From: Verrucomicrobiota bacterium
Lineage (GTDB): Bacteria > Verrucomicrobiota > Verrucomicrobiia > Limisphaerales > CAIQOK01
Length of the DNA: 6,929 bases
Reading direction: 5' to 3'
NCBI GenBank assembly: GCA_025363535.1
Contig: JANYDP010000431.1
Location: 1-6,929, forward strand
Shown: positions 1-6,280 of the stretch, piece by piece
Layout of the letters: the number at the start of each line of letters is the position of its first letter
Numbering within the stretch: position 1 is the first letter of the stretch
The notes under the pieces: generated by a model
What the model saw: the letters and a program-made list of their open reading frames with translations, nothing else
The model's database searches: none
Told to the model about the DNA's origin: nothing
Program-made: the position numbers and the translations under genes

Positions 1-1
1 T

Positions 2-628
2 TTTCGGATGCCGTACAGTGCCACCAACGTGACCGACTTCTGGCGACGCTGGCACATGGCGCTCTCCACCTGGCTGCGCGATTATCTCTACATTCCCCTC
101 GGCGGAAATCAAAACGGCCGCCTGCTGACCTATCGCAATCTGATGATCACGATGGTGCTCGGCGGCTTCTGGCACGGAGCCAGTTGGAATTTCATCCTCT
201 GGGGCGCACTGCATGGCGGCGCGCTGGCAGGCCATAAATTCTGGGGCGAACTCGGTTGCGCCGACTGGATTGAACGCCGACCGGGCTTGCGCCTCGCCTG
301 GCGCCCGTTCGCGTGGCTGCTGACCTTCACGGTAGTGCTGGTTGGATGGATCATCTTCCGCGCGCAAACTTTCGGCGATGCCATGCTTTTCCTGAAGCGG
401 CTGGCGTCTTGGGCCGGCGACGGCACCCGGCTGTCCTCGCCGTTCATCTTGCCAGCGGTTTGCGCCGTTGCGTTCATTCATCTCGTGGTGAATAAAAATT
501 CCAATTGGGCGGAGGCAATTCCCCAGAAGTCCATGCCGAAAAGAATTTTTGCCTACACAGCGCTGCTGCTCATCCTCATTTGTCTCGGCGCGACGGATGC
601 CTCGCCGTTCATCTACTTTCAATTCTAG
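2..628 (+). CDS. MBOAT-family O-acyltransferase (AlgI-like), C-terminal part
   Basis: This is the 3' part of a membrane-bound O-acyltransferase, a family that moves acyl (often acetyl) groups across the inner membrane onto exported polysaccharides such as alginate. The frame is open to the left edge, so the ATG at 8 is internal and not the start. The family block TDFWRRWHMALSTWLRDYLY, then IPLGGN, lies about 10-35 residues into the visible part. It is followed by GGFWHGASWNFILWGALHG, which contains the two conserved histidines; the second, in LHG, sits where the invariant MBOAT histidine is expected. Later hydrophobic stretches around residues 92-115, 145-162 and 180-197 (counted from the ATG at 8) fit membrane helices. 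The ending SPFIYFQF is typical of the family. About 208 residues are visible of a family length near 470-500. A glycosyltransferase follows 56 bases downstream, which supports a surface-glycan role. The acceptor polymer cannot be told from this sequence. Confidence 0.93.
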   Translation, partial: FRMPYSATNVTDFWRRWHMALSTWLRDYLYIPLGGNQNGRLLTYRNLMITMVLGGFWHGASWNFILWGALHGGALAGHKFWGELGCADWIERRPGLRLAWRPFAWLLTFTVVLVGWIIFRAQTFGDAMLFLKRLASWAGDGTRLSSPFILPAVCAVAFIHLVVNKNSNWAEAIPQKSMPKRIFAYTALLLILICLGATDASPFIYFQF

Positions 629-684
629 CCCCGAGGCAAAACCTGCTGGCCAAACCATTCGCTTTCGCCAATCCTTTCCGCACC

Positions 685-1524
685 GTGCAATTTTCCATCA
701 TCACGCCCAGTTACCGCAGTTCCAACTGGCTGAAACTCTGCATCGCCTCCGTGGCTGATCAGGGCGTGGCGGCGGAACACATCGTTCAAGATGCAGGTTC
801 GGATGACGGCACGCTTGATTGGCTGCCGGCGGATACGCGGGTGAAAGCCTTCGTCGAAAAAGACGCCGGCATGTACGACGCCGTCAATCGCGGCCTCCGC
901 CGCGCCACCGGTGAAATCCTCGCCTACCTGAACTGCGACGAGCAATACCTGCCTGGCGCGCTGGCGTCCGTGGAAAAGTTTTTCCAAGCGCATCCCGACG
1001 TGGACATGGTCTTCGGCGATGTCGTCATGGTGAACCCTAACGGCGAATACCTCTATCACCGGAAAATGCAGACGCCGCTGCTGCATCACACTTGGACGTG
1101 CCACTTGTCCATACTCAGTTGCGCCATGTTTTTCCGGCGACGCGTGATTTCCGAAATGAATTTATTTTTTGATCCCCAGTGGCGCGACGTGGGGGATGGC
1201 GAGTGGATGGTGCGGTTGCTGCGGAAAAAAATCCGCATGGCCACGCTTGGGGAATTCACCTCCACCTTCATGCAGACCGGCGCGAACATGAGCGCCGGCC
1301 CCAACGCCCACCGGGAAAACCGGCGGTTATTGGCGACCGCTCCGGCGTGGGCAAAGGCCGCGCGCCCATTGATCATCCTGCGCCACCGGTTGCGACGTTT
1401 GCTCGGCGGGATGTATCGCCAGCCACCGTTCAGCTTCGCGCTCTACACCGGCAACCCTGCGAGCCAACGGGTGATTCGTCAGGTGCAAAGACCCTTGGCT
1501 CGCGCAGCAACGCATTGCGTTTGA
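685..1524 (+). CDS. Family 2 (GT-A fold) glycosyltransferase
   Basis: This gene likely transfers a sugar from a nucleotide-sugar donor to a glycan or lipid-linked acceptor in the cytoplasm. I chose the GTG at 685 because the family's first beta strand begins right there (MQFSIITPSYRSSNWL), giving 279 residues. The frame is open back to an ATG at 505, but that start would overlap the upstream acyltransferase by 124 bases and add residues unlike the family. Visible motifs are QDAGSDDGT (residues 35-43), EKDAGMYDAVNRG (58-70), the metal-binding DXD-like site YLNCDE (81-86) and the acceptor-side motif GDGEWMVRLL (170-179). No membrane helix is evident, and the C-terminal 60 residues are basic. 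No Shine-Dalgarno sequence precedes the GTG. It lies 56 bases after the MBOAT gene and 34 bases before the TerC gene, so co-transcription is plausible. The family call is firm; donor and acceptor are unknown. Confidence 0.92.
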   Translation: MQFSIITPSYRSSNWLKLCIASVADQGVAAEHIVQDAGSDDGTLDWLPADTRVKAFVEKDAGMYDAVNRGLRRATGEILAYLNCDEQYLPGALASVEKFFQAHPDVDMVFGDVVMVNPNGEYLYHRKMQTPLLHHTWTCHLSILSCAMFFRRRVISEMNLFFDPQWRDVGDGEWMVRLLRKKIRMATLGEFTSTFMQTGANMSAGPNAHRENRRLLATAPAWAKAARPLIILRHRLRRLLGGMYRQPPFSFALYTGNPASQRVIRQVQRPLARAATHCV

Positions 1525-1558
1525 CTTCGCCTTGGTCTGCCCGAACATTTCGCCCGCT

Positions 1559-2320
1559 ATGAATTGGATCACCAGTCCTGAAATTTGGATCAGCCTGTTC
1601 ACGTTGATCGTGCTCGAAATTATTCTCGGCATAGACAACATCGTCTTCATCTCGATCCTCGCGGGCAAGCTGCCCCAGGAGTTGCAAGCCAAGGCGCGGC
1701 AAACCGGCCTCAGTCTCGCCCTCGTCACGCGCCTGCTCTTGCTGTGCGGACTGGCGTTCATGGTCAAGCTTACGACCCCGTTGTTCCACATTCCCAAGCT
1801 GGGAATTCTTTCGGAACCACACGGAGTTTCGGGCCGCGACTTGATCCTGATTCTTGGCGGATTGTTTCTGCTCTACAAAAGCACCACCGAAATTCACAAA
1901 AAACTCGAAGGCGAAGAAGGCGAAGTCTCCAGCCGCGTCGCGCCAAGGTTTGCCGCCGTGGTCGCGCAGATTCTGGTGCTCGACATCGTGTTCTCGCTGG
2001 ACTCCGTCATCACCGCCGTAGGCATGGCCAAGCATCTGGGCGTGATGATCGCCGCCGTGATGATCGCGCTGATCTTCATGCTGTTCTTCGCCGGACGCAT
2101 CAGCGATTTCATCCACAAACATCCGTCGCTGAAAATGCTGGCGCTAAGTTTTCTCATGCTCATCGGCTGCGCGCTGGTGGCCGAAGGGTTCCACAAGGAA
2201 ATCCCGAAAGGCTACATCTACTTCGCGATGGCGTTCTCCGTCGGCGTGGAAAGTTTGAACATCAAAATGCGCGGCAAGAAAAAGCCCGCGCCAGTGGAAT
2301 TGCATCAGCCGTATCGATAA
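1559..2320 (+). CDS. TerC-family integral membrane protein (YkoY/Alx-like)
   Basis: The product is a polytopic inner-membrane protein of the TerC family. Members are linked to tellurite resistance, and several (Alx, YkoY) to manganese export. The ATG at 1559 gives 253 residues and begins MNWITSPEIWISLFTLIVLE, which matches the usual family N-terminus; an ATG at 1532 in the same frame would add nine unlike residues. The two signature acidic motifs are present: GIDNIVFISILAG (residues 24-36, with D26) and VFSLDSVITAVGM (144-156, with D148). Hydrophobic segments lie near residues 10-34, 52-70, 94-107, 133-157, 160-178, 193-209 and 218-232, which fits about seven helices. The tail after 238 is basic and cytoplasm-like. 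No cystathionine-beta-synthase or transporter-associated C-terminal domains are fused, so it is the short form. No Shine-Dalgarno site and no obvious yybP-ykoY riboswitch precede it. The substrate is not proven by sequence. Confidence 0.93.
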   Translation: MNWITSPEIWISLFTLIVLEIILGIDNIVFISILAGKLPQELQAKARQTGLSLALVTRLLLLCGLAFMVKLTTPLFHIPKLGILSEPHGVSGRDLILILGGLFLLYKSTTEIHKKLEGEEGEVSSRVAPRFAAVVAQILVLDIVFSLDSVITAVGMAKHLGVMIAAVMIALIFMLFFAGRISDFIHKHPSLKMLALSFLMLIGCALVAEGFHKEIPKGYIYFAMAFSVGVESLNIKMRGKKKPAPVELHQPYR

Positions 2321-2343
2321 TCAATCTGGTGGCTGGCAGCAGC

Positions 2344-2434
2344 GGTAAGGACGTGTTCCACCGCGTCCCTAAATAATCCCCCATTCCCCGATCCGAAAAG
2401 AATGAAATGGAACGCGGTGGAACGCGTCCTTACC
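2344..2434. repeat. Large inverted repeat in convergent intergenic region
   Basis: Two 26-base arms, 2344-2369 and 2409-2434, are inverted copies matching at 24 of 26 positions, with a 39-base AT-richer spacer. The motif reads GGTAAGGACG..CCACCGCGTCC. Each arm also folds on itself: in the left arm a 7-pair stem (2349-2355 with 2362-2368, including one G-T wobble) closes a TTCCAC loop. The repeat lies between the converging ends of the TerC gene and mfd, so it could help stop transcription from both sides, but no T-tract follows either arm. The style matches dispersed repeats I associate with Verrucomicrobiota genomes; this is recollection, not a search. Confidence 0.85.
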
Positions 2435-2450
2435 AACCCCCGCTCGTAGC

Positions 2451-2468
2451 GCAGGTTTCCCAACCTGC
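2451..2468. repeat. Short hairpin repeat, GCAGGTT stem
   Basis: A perfect 7-pair stem is formed by GCAGGTT (2451-2457) and AACCTGC (2462-2468), with a TCCC loop. It lies six bases before a second hairpin of the same architecture. Position in a convergent intergenic region makes it a dispersed-repeat unit or a weak factor-independent stop; no T-tract follows. Confidence 0.75.
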
Positions 2469-2474
2469 CGTATC

Positions 2475-2491
2475 GCCGATTTCCAATCGGC
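2475..2491. repeat. Short hairpin repeat, GCCGATT stem
   Basis: A perfect 7-pair stem is formed by GCCGATT (2475-2481) and AATCGGC (2485-2491), closing a TCC loop. It differs in stem sequence from the neighbouring hairpin at 2451-2468 but keeps the same TT-TCC-AA apex. Downstream, CCTGC at 2494-2498 can also pair with GCAGG at 2451-2455, so the two hairpins could nest in a larger fold. Confidence 0.75.
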
Positions 2492-2551
2492 AGCCTGCGG
2501 AAGCTCCCACTCCGGTCGAGCCTTTGACCATTTGTGGGATGGGAAATCCGT

Positions 2552-5500
2552 TCACAATGCCAGCAGCACTTTCTTGATTTCCTTTAACCGCGCTTTCGCA
2601 TCTTTCTTGGTGAGGCGCGGAAATTTTCCACCGGCCATGACCAAATCGCCGAGGCGCACGAGTTTCAGCTTGTCCTCCTCAACCTCGATGCTCGTCACGG
2701 ACTTTTCGCTCGCGAGGATTTTCAGTTCCGTCACCGCCAGCAGCAATTCCACCGGCGAAGGCAAAGGCCCGAACCGATCGCGCAATTCCTTTTGCAACGC
2801 CTCCAACGCCGCCTTGTCCGTCGCCTGAGCAAGCTTGCGGTAAATTTCAATCCGGTGCTGCGCTTCGGGAACGTAACTATGGGGGAGCGCGGCTGTATGC
2901 GCAGCACCAGCCGCAGCAGCCGCTTTGCGAGAAGGGCTTTCGTTTTTCAAACCGCCTGCTTTCTCGGAGTGCTGCGGCTGGGTCTTCGACCACAGCTGCG
3001 CTCCTTCTGAGTCCGTAGCGGACACACCCGCTCCCACCTCGATAAAATCCAGATGCAGCTTCACCTCCACGCGCGGCTTCACCACCTCGCCTTTCATCGA
3101 GGCGACACTTTGCTTGAGCAACTGGCAGTAAAGTTCAAAGCCCACCGCCGTGATGTGACCGCTCTGCTCCGAACCCAGCAGATTGCCCGCACCACGGATT
3201 TCCAGATCGCGCATCGCAATTTTGAAACCGCTGCCGAGCGTCGAGTATTGCTTCATCGCGCTGATGCGTTTGCGCACGTCGGTCAGCATCCGCGCATGAC
3301 GCGGCAGCATCAGGTAGGCGTAAGCTTGATGCTTATAGCGACCGACGCGGCCACGCAGTTGGTAAAGATCGCTCAGACCAAAGCGATCCGCGCGATCAAT
3401 GATGATGGTGTTCGCGTTCGGAATATCGAGGCCGCTTTCGATGATCGTCGTGGACAGCAGCACGTCCGCCTCGCCGGCGATGAACTTCGTCATCACGTCT
3501 TCCAGATCGTCCGCGTTCATCTGGCCGTGGCCGACGAGGATGCGCGCGTTCGGCAGGAGCGATTGCAGCTTTTGTTGCATCGTGTGGATCGTCAGCACGC
3601 GGTTGTGCAGAAAGAAAACCTGTCCACCGCGATTGATTTCGCGCTGGATGGCGTCGCGGATGACGCGCTCGTCGTATTCGCAAACCGTCGTCTCCACCGG
3701 CAGCCGGTCGTGCGGCGGCGTTTGGATCGTGCTCATGTCCCGCGCGCCGGTGAGCGCGAGGTAAAGCGTGCGCGGAATCGGCGTGGCGCTCAACGTAAGC
3801 ACGTCCACCAACGTCCGCAGGCGCTTGAATTTTTCCTTGTGCTGCACCCCGAAGCGTTGCTCCTCGTCAATCACCACCAGACCGAGTTCCTTGAACGCGA
3901 TGTCGCTTTGCACCAGACGATGCGTGCCGATGACGATGTCCACCGCGCCCGCCGCGAGATCTTTCACCACGCGCTCCTGTTCGCGGCGCGTGCGGTAGCG
4001 CGAGAGCAGTTCGACACGGATTGGATAATCCGCCATGCGTTCGCGGAAATTATTGAAGTGCTGTTGTGCGAGTACTGTCGTTGGCACGAGCACGGCGGCT
4101 TGTTTGCCGTCCATGACGCACTTGAACGCGGCGCGGATCGCCACCTCGGTTTTTCCAAAACCCACGTCGCCGCAGATCAAACGATCCATCGGCTTGGGGC
4201 GTTCCATATCGGCCTTCGTGTTGGCGATGGCCGTGAGCTGGTCGGGCGTTTCCTCGTAGATGAAAGCACTTTCAAACTCGCGCTGCCACGGTGCGTCGGG
4301 CTTGCACGCGTAACCGGCCTGGGATTCGCGCACCGCTTGAATCCGCAGCATCTCCGCCGCGACATCGCGCACGGCGGTCTCGGTCTGCTCGACGGCCTTG
4401 CGCCAGCGCGTGCCGGAGAGCGTGTTGAGCGGCGGCCGCAGCTTGCCCGCGCCGACGTACTTGCTGATGAGGTGCGATTCGGAAACGGGGACGTAAAGTT
4501 TCGGCGGTTCGTTGGCGGCATCGGTCGGAGCGAACTCGATGACGAGACATTCGGTGTCAGACTGCCGGTTGCTTATATCTGAATCGCGACCACCCAGACC
4601 GACCGGCATGTTCTTCAAGCCAAGGTAACGCCCGATGCCGTGCTGCAAATGCACGACGAGATCGCCTTCCTCCAGATCCGCGAAATCAATTTCCAGCGCG
4701 GAACGCATCGCTGCGGCGTGCGGAGACTTGAGCCGGCGCGGGCGTTGGATTTTGTAGCGCCCGAAAATCTCGGCGTCGGTCACGACCACGAGTTTCGCCT
4801 CATCGCAGAGAAAGCCGCGCGCCAGCGAGCCGAGGTTGGTCCAAAGTCCAAAGTCCAAAGTCGAAGGCCCGGTGGCTCCGGCTGACTTTGGACTTTGGAC
4901 TTTGGACTTTGGACTAAGTTCTTCCCAAATCTCCTCAAACCGCTGCCGCTCGCCGTCGTTGTTGCAAAAGACGTGGACCGCGTAGCCCTGCCGCAGCCAG
5001 CGATGGAGCTGATGGAAAAATTCGCGGCGCTGCACCTCGGCCACTTGCGGATCCACCGCGCGTTCGGCGAGCGGACGAAAGGCGTCGAGCGAACTGAAGA
5101 TGGGAGCGCCGGTCTCCGACGCGCCGGGCAAATCTCCTTCGCCCAATTCCAACTGCGTCATCCTGCGTGCGGTGAGGTCGGCGCGAAATTGTTCCCACGA
5201 AACAAAGAAAGGATCGGCCGCCGGAATTTGCGCGGCATATTCCCCGGCGCGCACGGCGAGCTGCTCTGGTTCACAGAGCAGGAAGATGGTTTCGCGCGGT
5301 AGATAATCAAGCAGCGTGGCGAGCGGGGGCTTGGGTTTGGCGTCCGGCGTCTGGGTTTGCTGCTTGAGAATCCCCAGCTCGCCCGCTGGCGGCAGCGTGA
5401 TGCCCGTGATTTCTTCGCGCGAAATTTGCGTCAACGGATCGAAGTGACGCAGCGATTCCAGTTCGTCGCCAAAAAATTCCAGCCGCACCGGCCACGGACT

Positions 5501-6181
5501 GGTCGGCGGAAAAATGTCGAGGATGCCGCCCCGCAAGGCGATTTCGCCCTTCTGCGTGACCTGGGCTTCGGGTTCGTAGCCCTGCGCCTCCAGCCATTCG
5601 ACCAGGTCAAGCGGTTCGGCGCGGTCGCCCCGCGCCAGCGTGCGCGCGCGGCCGTTCAAATCGTCCGGCGCGAAAGTTTTTTGAAGCAGCGCCGTGACGC
5701 TGGTGACGATGAGTGTCGGGTTTCGAGTTTCGAGTTTCGAGTTTTCCGCGAGTGCCAGCAGGGTTTGCAATCGTTCGCTGATGGTGTCGGCGTGCGGGAG
5801 TTTGTTTTCGTGCGGGAGGATTTCCCAGGCAGGGTAAAAAAGCAGCGAGGATGGAGCTTCAGCAGCTTTGGAACTTGGAACTTGGAATTTGGTCTCCAAG
5901 CCCGTCCACGTTTCCAGGTCTTGCTGAAAACTTTCCTGCGTCTTGAGGTTTTCGGTGACGACCACGATGGGGCGGCCAGGGAAAATCCTTTGCAGCAGCA
6001 CTGCGAAAAAGGGCTGGGCGGCCGCGCTGACGTTGACACTGGACAATGCGCCGCCCGGCTCCAGCCGCCGTGCGAGGGTTTGCACGGCGGGAACCTGCAC
6101 GATGTCAGCGAACACGCTGCCGGCCGCTGACGCTGCTGCGTTGGGCGCCAAGCGCGGGGAAGTTCGCAGGCGGTGGCGCAC
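2552..6181 (-). CDS. mfd: Transcription-repair coupling factor Mfd
   Basis: Mfd is the ATP-driven DNA translocase that removes RNA polymerase stalled at lesions and recruits UvrA/UvrB. The start is GTG at 6181 (1209 residues); no ATG lies in frame before residue 341, and a GTG at 6115 is the main alternative. Domains in order: UvrB-like N-terminal region (about 30-420), with TENLKTQESF at 76-85; RNA-polymerase-interaction domain with EEGDLVVHLQHGIGRYLGL (504-522); RecG-like helicase core with Walker A GDVGFGKTE (671-679), DEEQ box (772-775), LSATPIPRTL (797-806), TTIIESGLDIP (911-921) and QLRGRVGR (941-948); TRG motif GFKIAMRDLEIRGAGNLLG (985-1003); and C-terminal regulatory domain from YVPEAQHRIEIY (1103). 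All motor motifs look intact. Repeat-derived peptides interrupt it at residues 97-105, 147-154, 423-448 and 1060-1100, which explains why it exceeds the usual length near 1150. Another probable insert, RDSDISNRQSDTE at 532-544, sits in the polymerase-interaction domain. No Shine-Dalgarno site is seen. It converges on the TerC gene and diverges from the secreted-protein gene. Confidence 0.97.
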   Translation of the reverse strand: MRHRLRTSPRLAPNAAASAAGSVFADIVQVPAVQTLARRLEPGGALSSVNVSAAAQPFFAVLLQRIFPGRPIVVVTENLKTQESFQQDLETWTGLETKFQVPSSKAAEAPSSLLFYPAWEILPHENKLPHADTISERLQTLLALAENSKLETRNPTLIVTSVTALLQKTFAPDDLNGRARTLARGDRAEPLDLVEWLEAQGYEPEAQVTQKGEIALRGGILDIFPPTSPWPVRLEFFGDELESLRHFDPLTQISREEITGITLPPAGELGILKQQTQTPDAKPKPPLATLLDYLPRETIFLLCEPEQLAVRAGEYAAQIPAADPFFVSWEQFRADLTARRMTQLELGEGDLPGASETGAPIFSSLDAFRPLAERAVDPQVAEVQRREFFHQLHRWLRQGYAVHVFCNNDGERQRFEEIWEELSPKSKVQSPKSAGATGPSTLDFGLWTNLGSLARGFLCDEAKLVVVTDAEIFGRYKIQRPRRLKSPHAAAMRSALEIDFADLEEGDLVVHLQHGIGRYLGLKNMPVGLGGRDSDISNRQSDTECLVIEFAPTDAANEPPKLYVPVSESHLISKYVGAGKLRPPLNTLSGTRWRKAVEQTETAVRDVAAEMLRIQAVRESQAGYACKPDAPWQREFESAFIYEETPDQLTAIANTKADMERPKPMDRLICGDVGFGKTEVAIRAAFKCVMDGKQAAVLVPTTVLAQQHFNNFRERMADYPIRVELLSRYRTRREQERVVKDLAAGAVDIVIGTHRLVQSDIAFKELGLVVIDEEQRFGVQHKEKFKRLRTLVDVLTLSATPIPRTLYLALTGARDMSTIQTPPHDRLPVETTVCEYDERVIRDAIQREINRGGQVFFLHNRVLTIHTMQQKLQSLLPNARILVGHGQMNADDLEDVMTKFIAGEADVLLSTTIIESGLDIPNANTIIIDRADRFGLSDLYQLRGRVGRYKHQAYAYLMLPRHARMLTDVRKRISAMKQYSTLGSGFKIAMRDLEIRGAGNLLGSEQSGHITAVGFELYCQLLKQSVASMKGEVVKPRVEVKLHLDFIEVGAGVSATDSEGAQLWSKTQPQHSEKAGGLKNESPSRKAAAAAGAAHTAALPHSYVPEAQHRIEIYRKLAQATDKAALEALQKELRDRFGPLPSPVELLLAVTELKILASEKSVTSIEVEEDKLKLVRLGDLVMAGGKFPRLTKKDAKARLKEIKKVLLAL
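2884..3023. repeat. Palindromic element (121 bp plus short hairpin) inside mfd
   Basis: Two 35-base arms, 2884-2918 and 2970-3004, are inverted copies matching at 28 of 35 positions; their outer 7 and inner 12 bases match perfectly (GGAGCGC and CCAGCCGCAGCA ends). The 51-base centre holds a further stem, CGAGAA (2928-2933) with TTCTCG (2961-2966). Right beside it lies a small palindrome, GTCCG-TAG-CGGAC, at 3011-3023, which may belong to the element. It carries no gene and resembles a miniature inverted-repeat element. It is read through in the mfd frame as residues 1060-1100, an Ala/Ser/Lys/Gln-rich peptide without family counterpart, placed between the TRG region and the C-terminal domain. 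No clear target duplication was seen at the ends. Confidence 0.85.
4839..4914. repeat. Inverted pair of heptamer tandem tracts inside mfd
   Basis: The left arm (4839-4862) is three copies of GTCCAAA plus GTC; the right arm (4884-4914) is four copies of GACTTTG plus GAC. The arms are exact reverse complements over 24 bases and flank a 21-base GC-rich spacer (4863-4883), so the tract can form a long perfect hairpin. It is translated on the - strand as mfd residues 423-448 (SPKSKVQSPKS on one side, STLDFGLWT on the other), with the seven-residue periodicity expected of a seven-base repeat. It lies between the UvrB-like region and the polymerase-interaction domain. Similar seven-base short tandem repeats are known in cyanobacteria and, from recollection, in Verrucomicrobiota. 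Confidence 0.92.
5720..5744. repeat. Heptamer tandem repeat (GTTTCGA)3 inside mfd
   Basis: Three exact copies of GTTTCGA plus a partial GTTT span 25 bases. On the - strand they encode mfd residues 147-154, NSKLETRN, within the UvrB-like N-terminal region. The following residues PTLIVTSVTALLQ return to family-like sequence, so the tract reads as an in-frame insertion or expansion in a loop. Confidence 0.85.
5868..5892. repeat. Heptamer tandem repeat (TTGGAAC)3 inside mfd
   Basis: Two exact copies of TTGGAAC, a third ending in T in place of C, and a partial TTGG span 25 bases. On the - strand they encode mfd residues 97-105, around KFQVPSSK, just after the helix TQESFQQDLETWTGLE and before the conserved strand and YPAWEILPHE. 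The unit differs from the other two heptamers in the gene at two positions or so when rotated into register. Confidence 0.82.
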
Positions 6182-6201
6182 AGGTCAAGCGGCGGGCATA
6201 T

Positions 6202-6232
6202 TAGTGGCACGGGCGTCCCGCCCGTGCCACTA
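6202..6232. repeat. Perfect 14-bp hairpin between divergent genes
   Basis: TAGTGGCACGGGCG (6202-6215) and its exact complement (6219-6232) flank a TCC loop. It lies in the 99-base gap between the divergent starts of mfd and the secreted-protein gene, so it is not at the end of any gene and is unlikely to be a terminator. It could be a dispersed repeat, a protein-binding palindrome, or a 5' leader structure on the mfd transcript. On the - strand, TAATAT at 6203-6198 overlaps its foot and might act as an mfd -10 element, but no matching -35 is visible. Confidence 0.85.
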
Positions 6233-6241
6233 TGGAATTAT

Positions 6242-6271
6242 TTGCCAAACCTCCGCGCGTCCGGCTAGGAT
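6242..6271 (+). promoter_or_regulatory. Possible sigma-70-type promoter for the secreted-protein gene
   Basis: TTGCCA (6242-6247, five of six matches to TTGACA) and TAGGAT (6266-6271, four of six matches to TATAAT) are separated by 18 bases. If used, transcription would begin within a few bases of the ATG at 6281, giving a leaderless or near-leaderless message. The same bases include AGGA at 6267-6270, ten bases before the ATG, which could instead be a Shine-Dalgarno site; both cannot act on the same transcript. Confidence 0.35.
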
Positions 6272-6280
6272 GCGCTCCTC

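Noticed and set aside
505..684. An upstream ATG extension of the glycosyltransferase
   Set aside because: It would overlap the end of the MBOAT gene by 124 bases and add residues unlike the family, whose N-terminus matches the GTG at 685.
1532..1558. An upstream ATG for the TerC gene
   Set aside because: The nine extra residues are not hydrophobic and not family-like, while the ATG at 1559 matches the usual TerC start.
1525..1558. A manganese riboswitch (yybP-ykoY type) before the TerC gene
   Set aside because: Only 34 bases separate it from the preceding gene, too short for that riboswitch, and no matching structure was seen.
1430..2122. A 230-codon open frame on the - strand over the glycosyltransferase and TerC genes
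   Set aside because: It is rich in Asp, His, Gln and Glu, typical of the complement of hydrophobic TerC codons, and has no motifs.
2435..2551. Classical intrinsic terminators between the TerC gene and mfd
   Set aside because: Stems are present but none is followed by a T-tract on the relevant strand, so I list them as repeats only.
3053..4582. A 509-codon open frame on the + strand, antisense to mfd
   Set aside because: It mirrors the helicase core of mfd, is rich in His, Arg and Ala as expected for an antisense frame of GC-rich DNA, and shows no domain motifs.
4839..4914. A CRISPR-like array
   Set aside because: The repeat unit is seven bases in direct tandem with no unique spacers between units, and it lies inside a coding gene.
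5357..6130. A 257-codon open frame on the + strand, antisense to the mfd N-terminal region
   Set aside because: It has shadow-like composition and no recognisable motifs, and it lies wholly within a well-supported gene.
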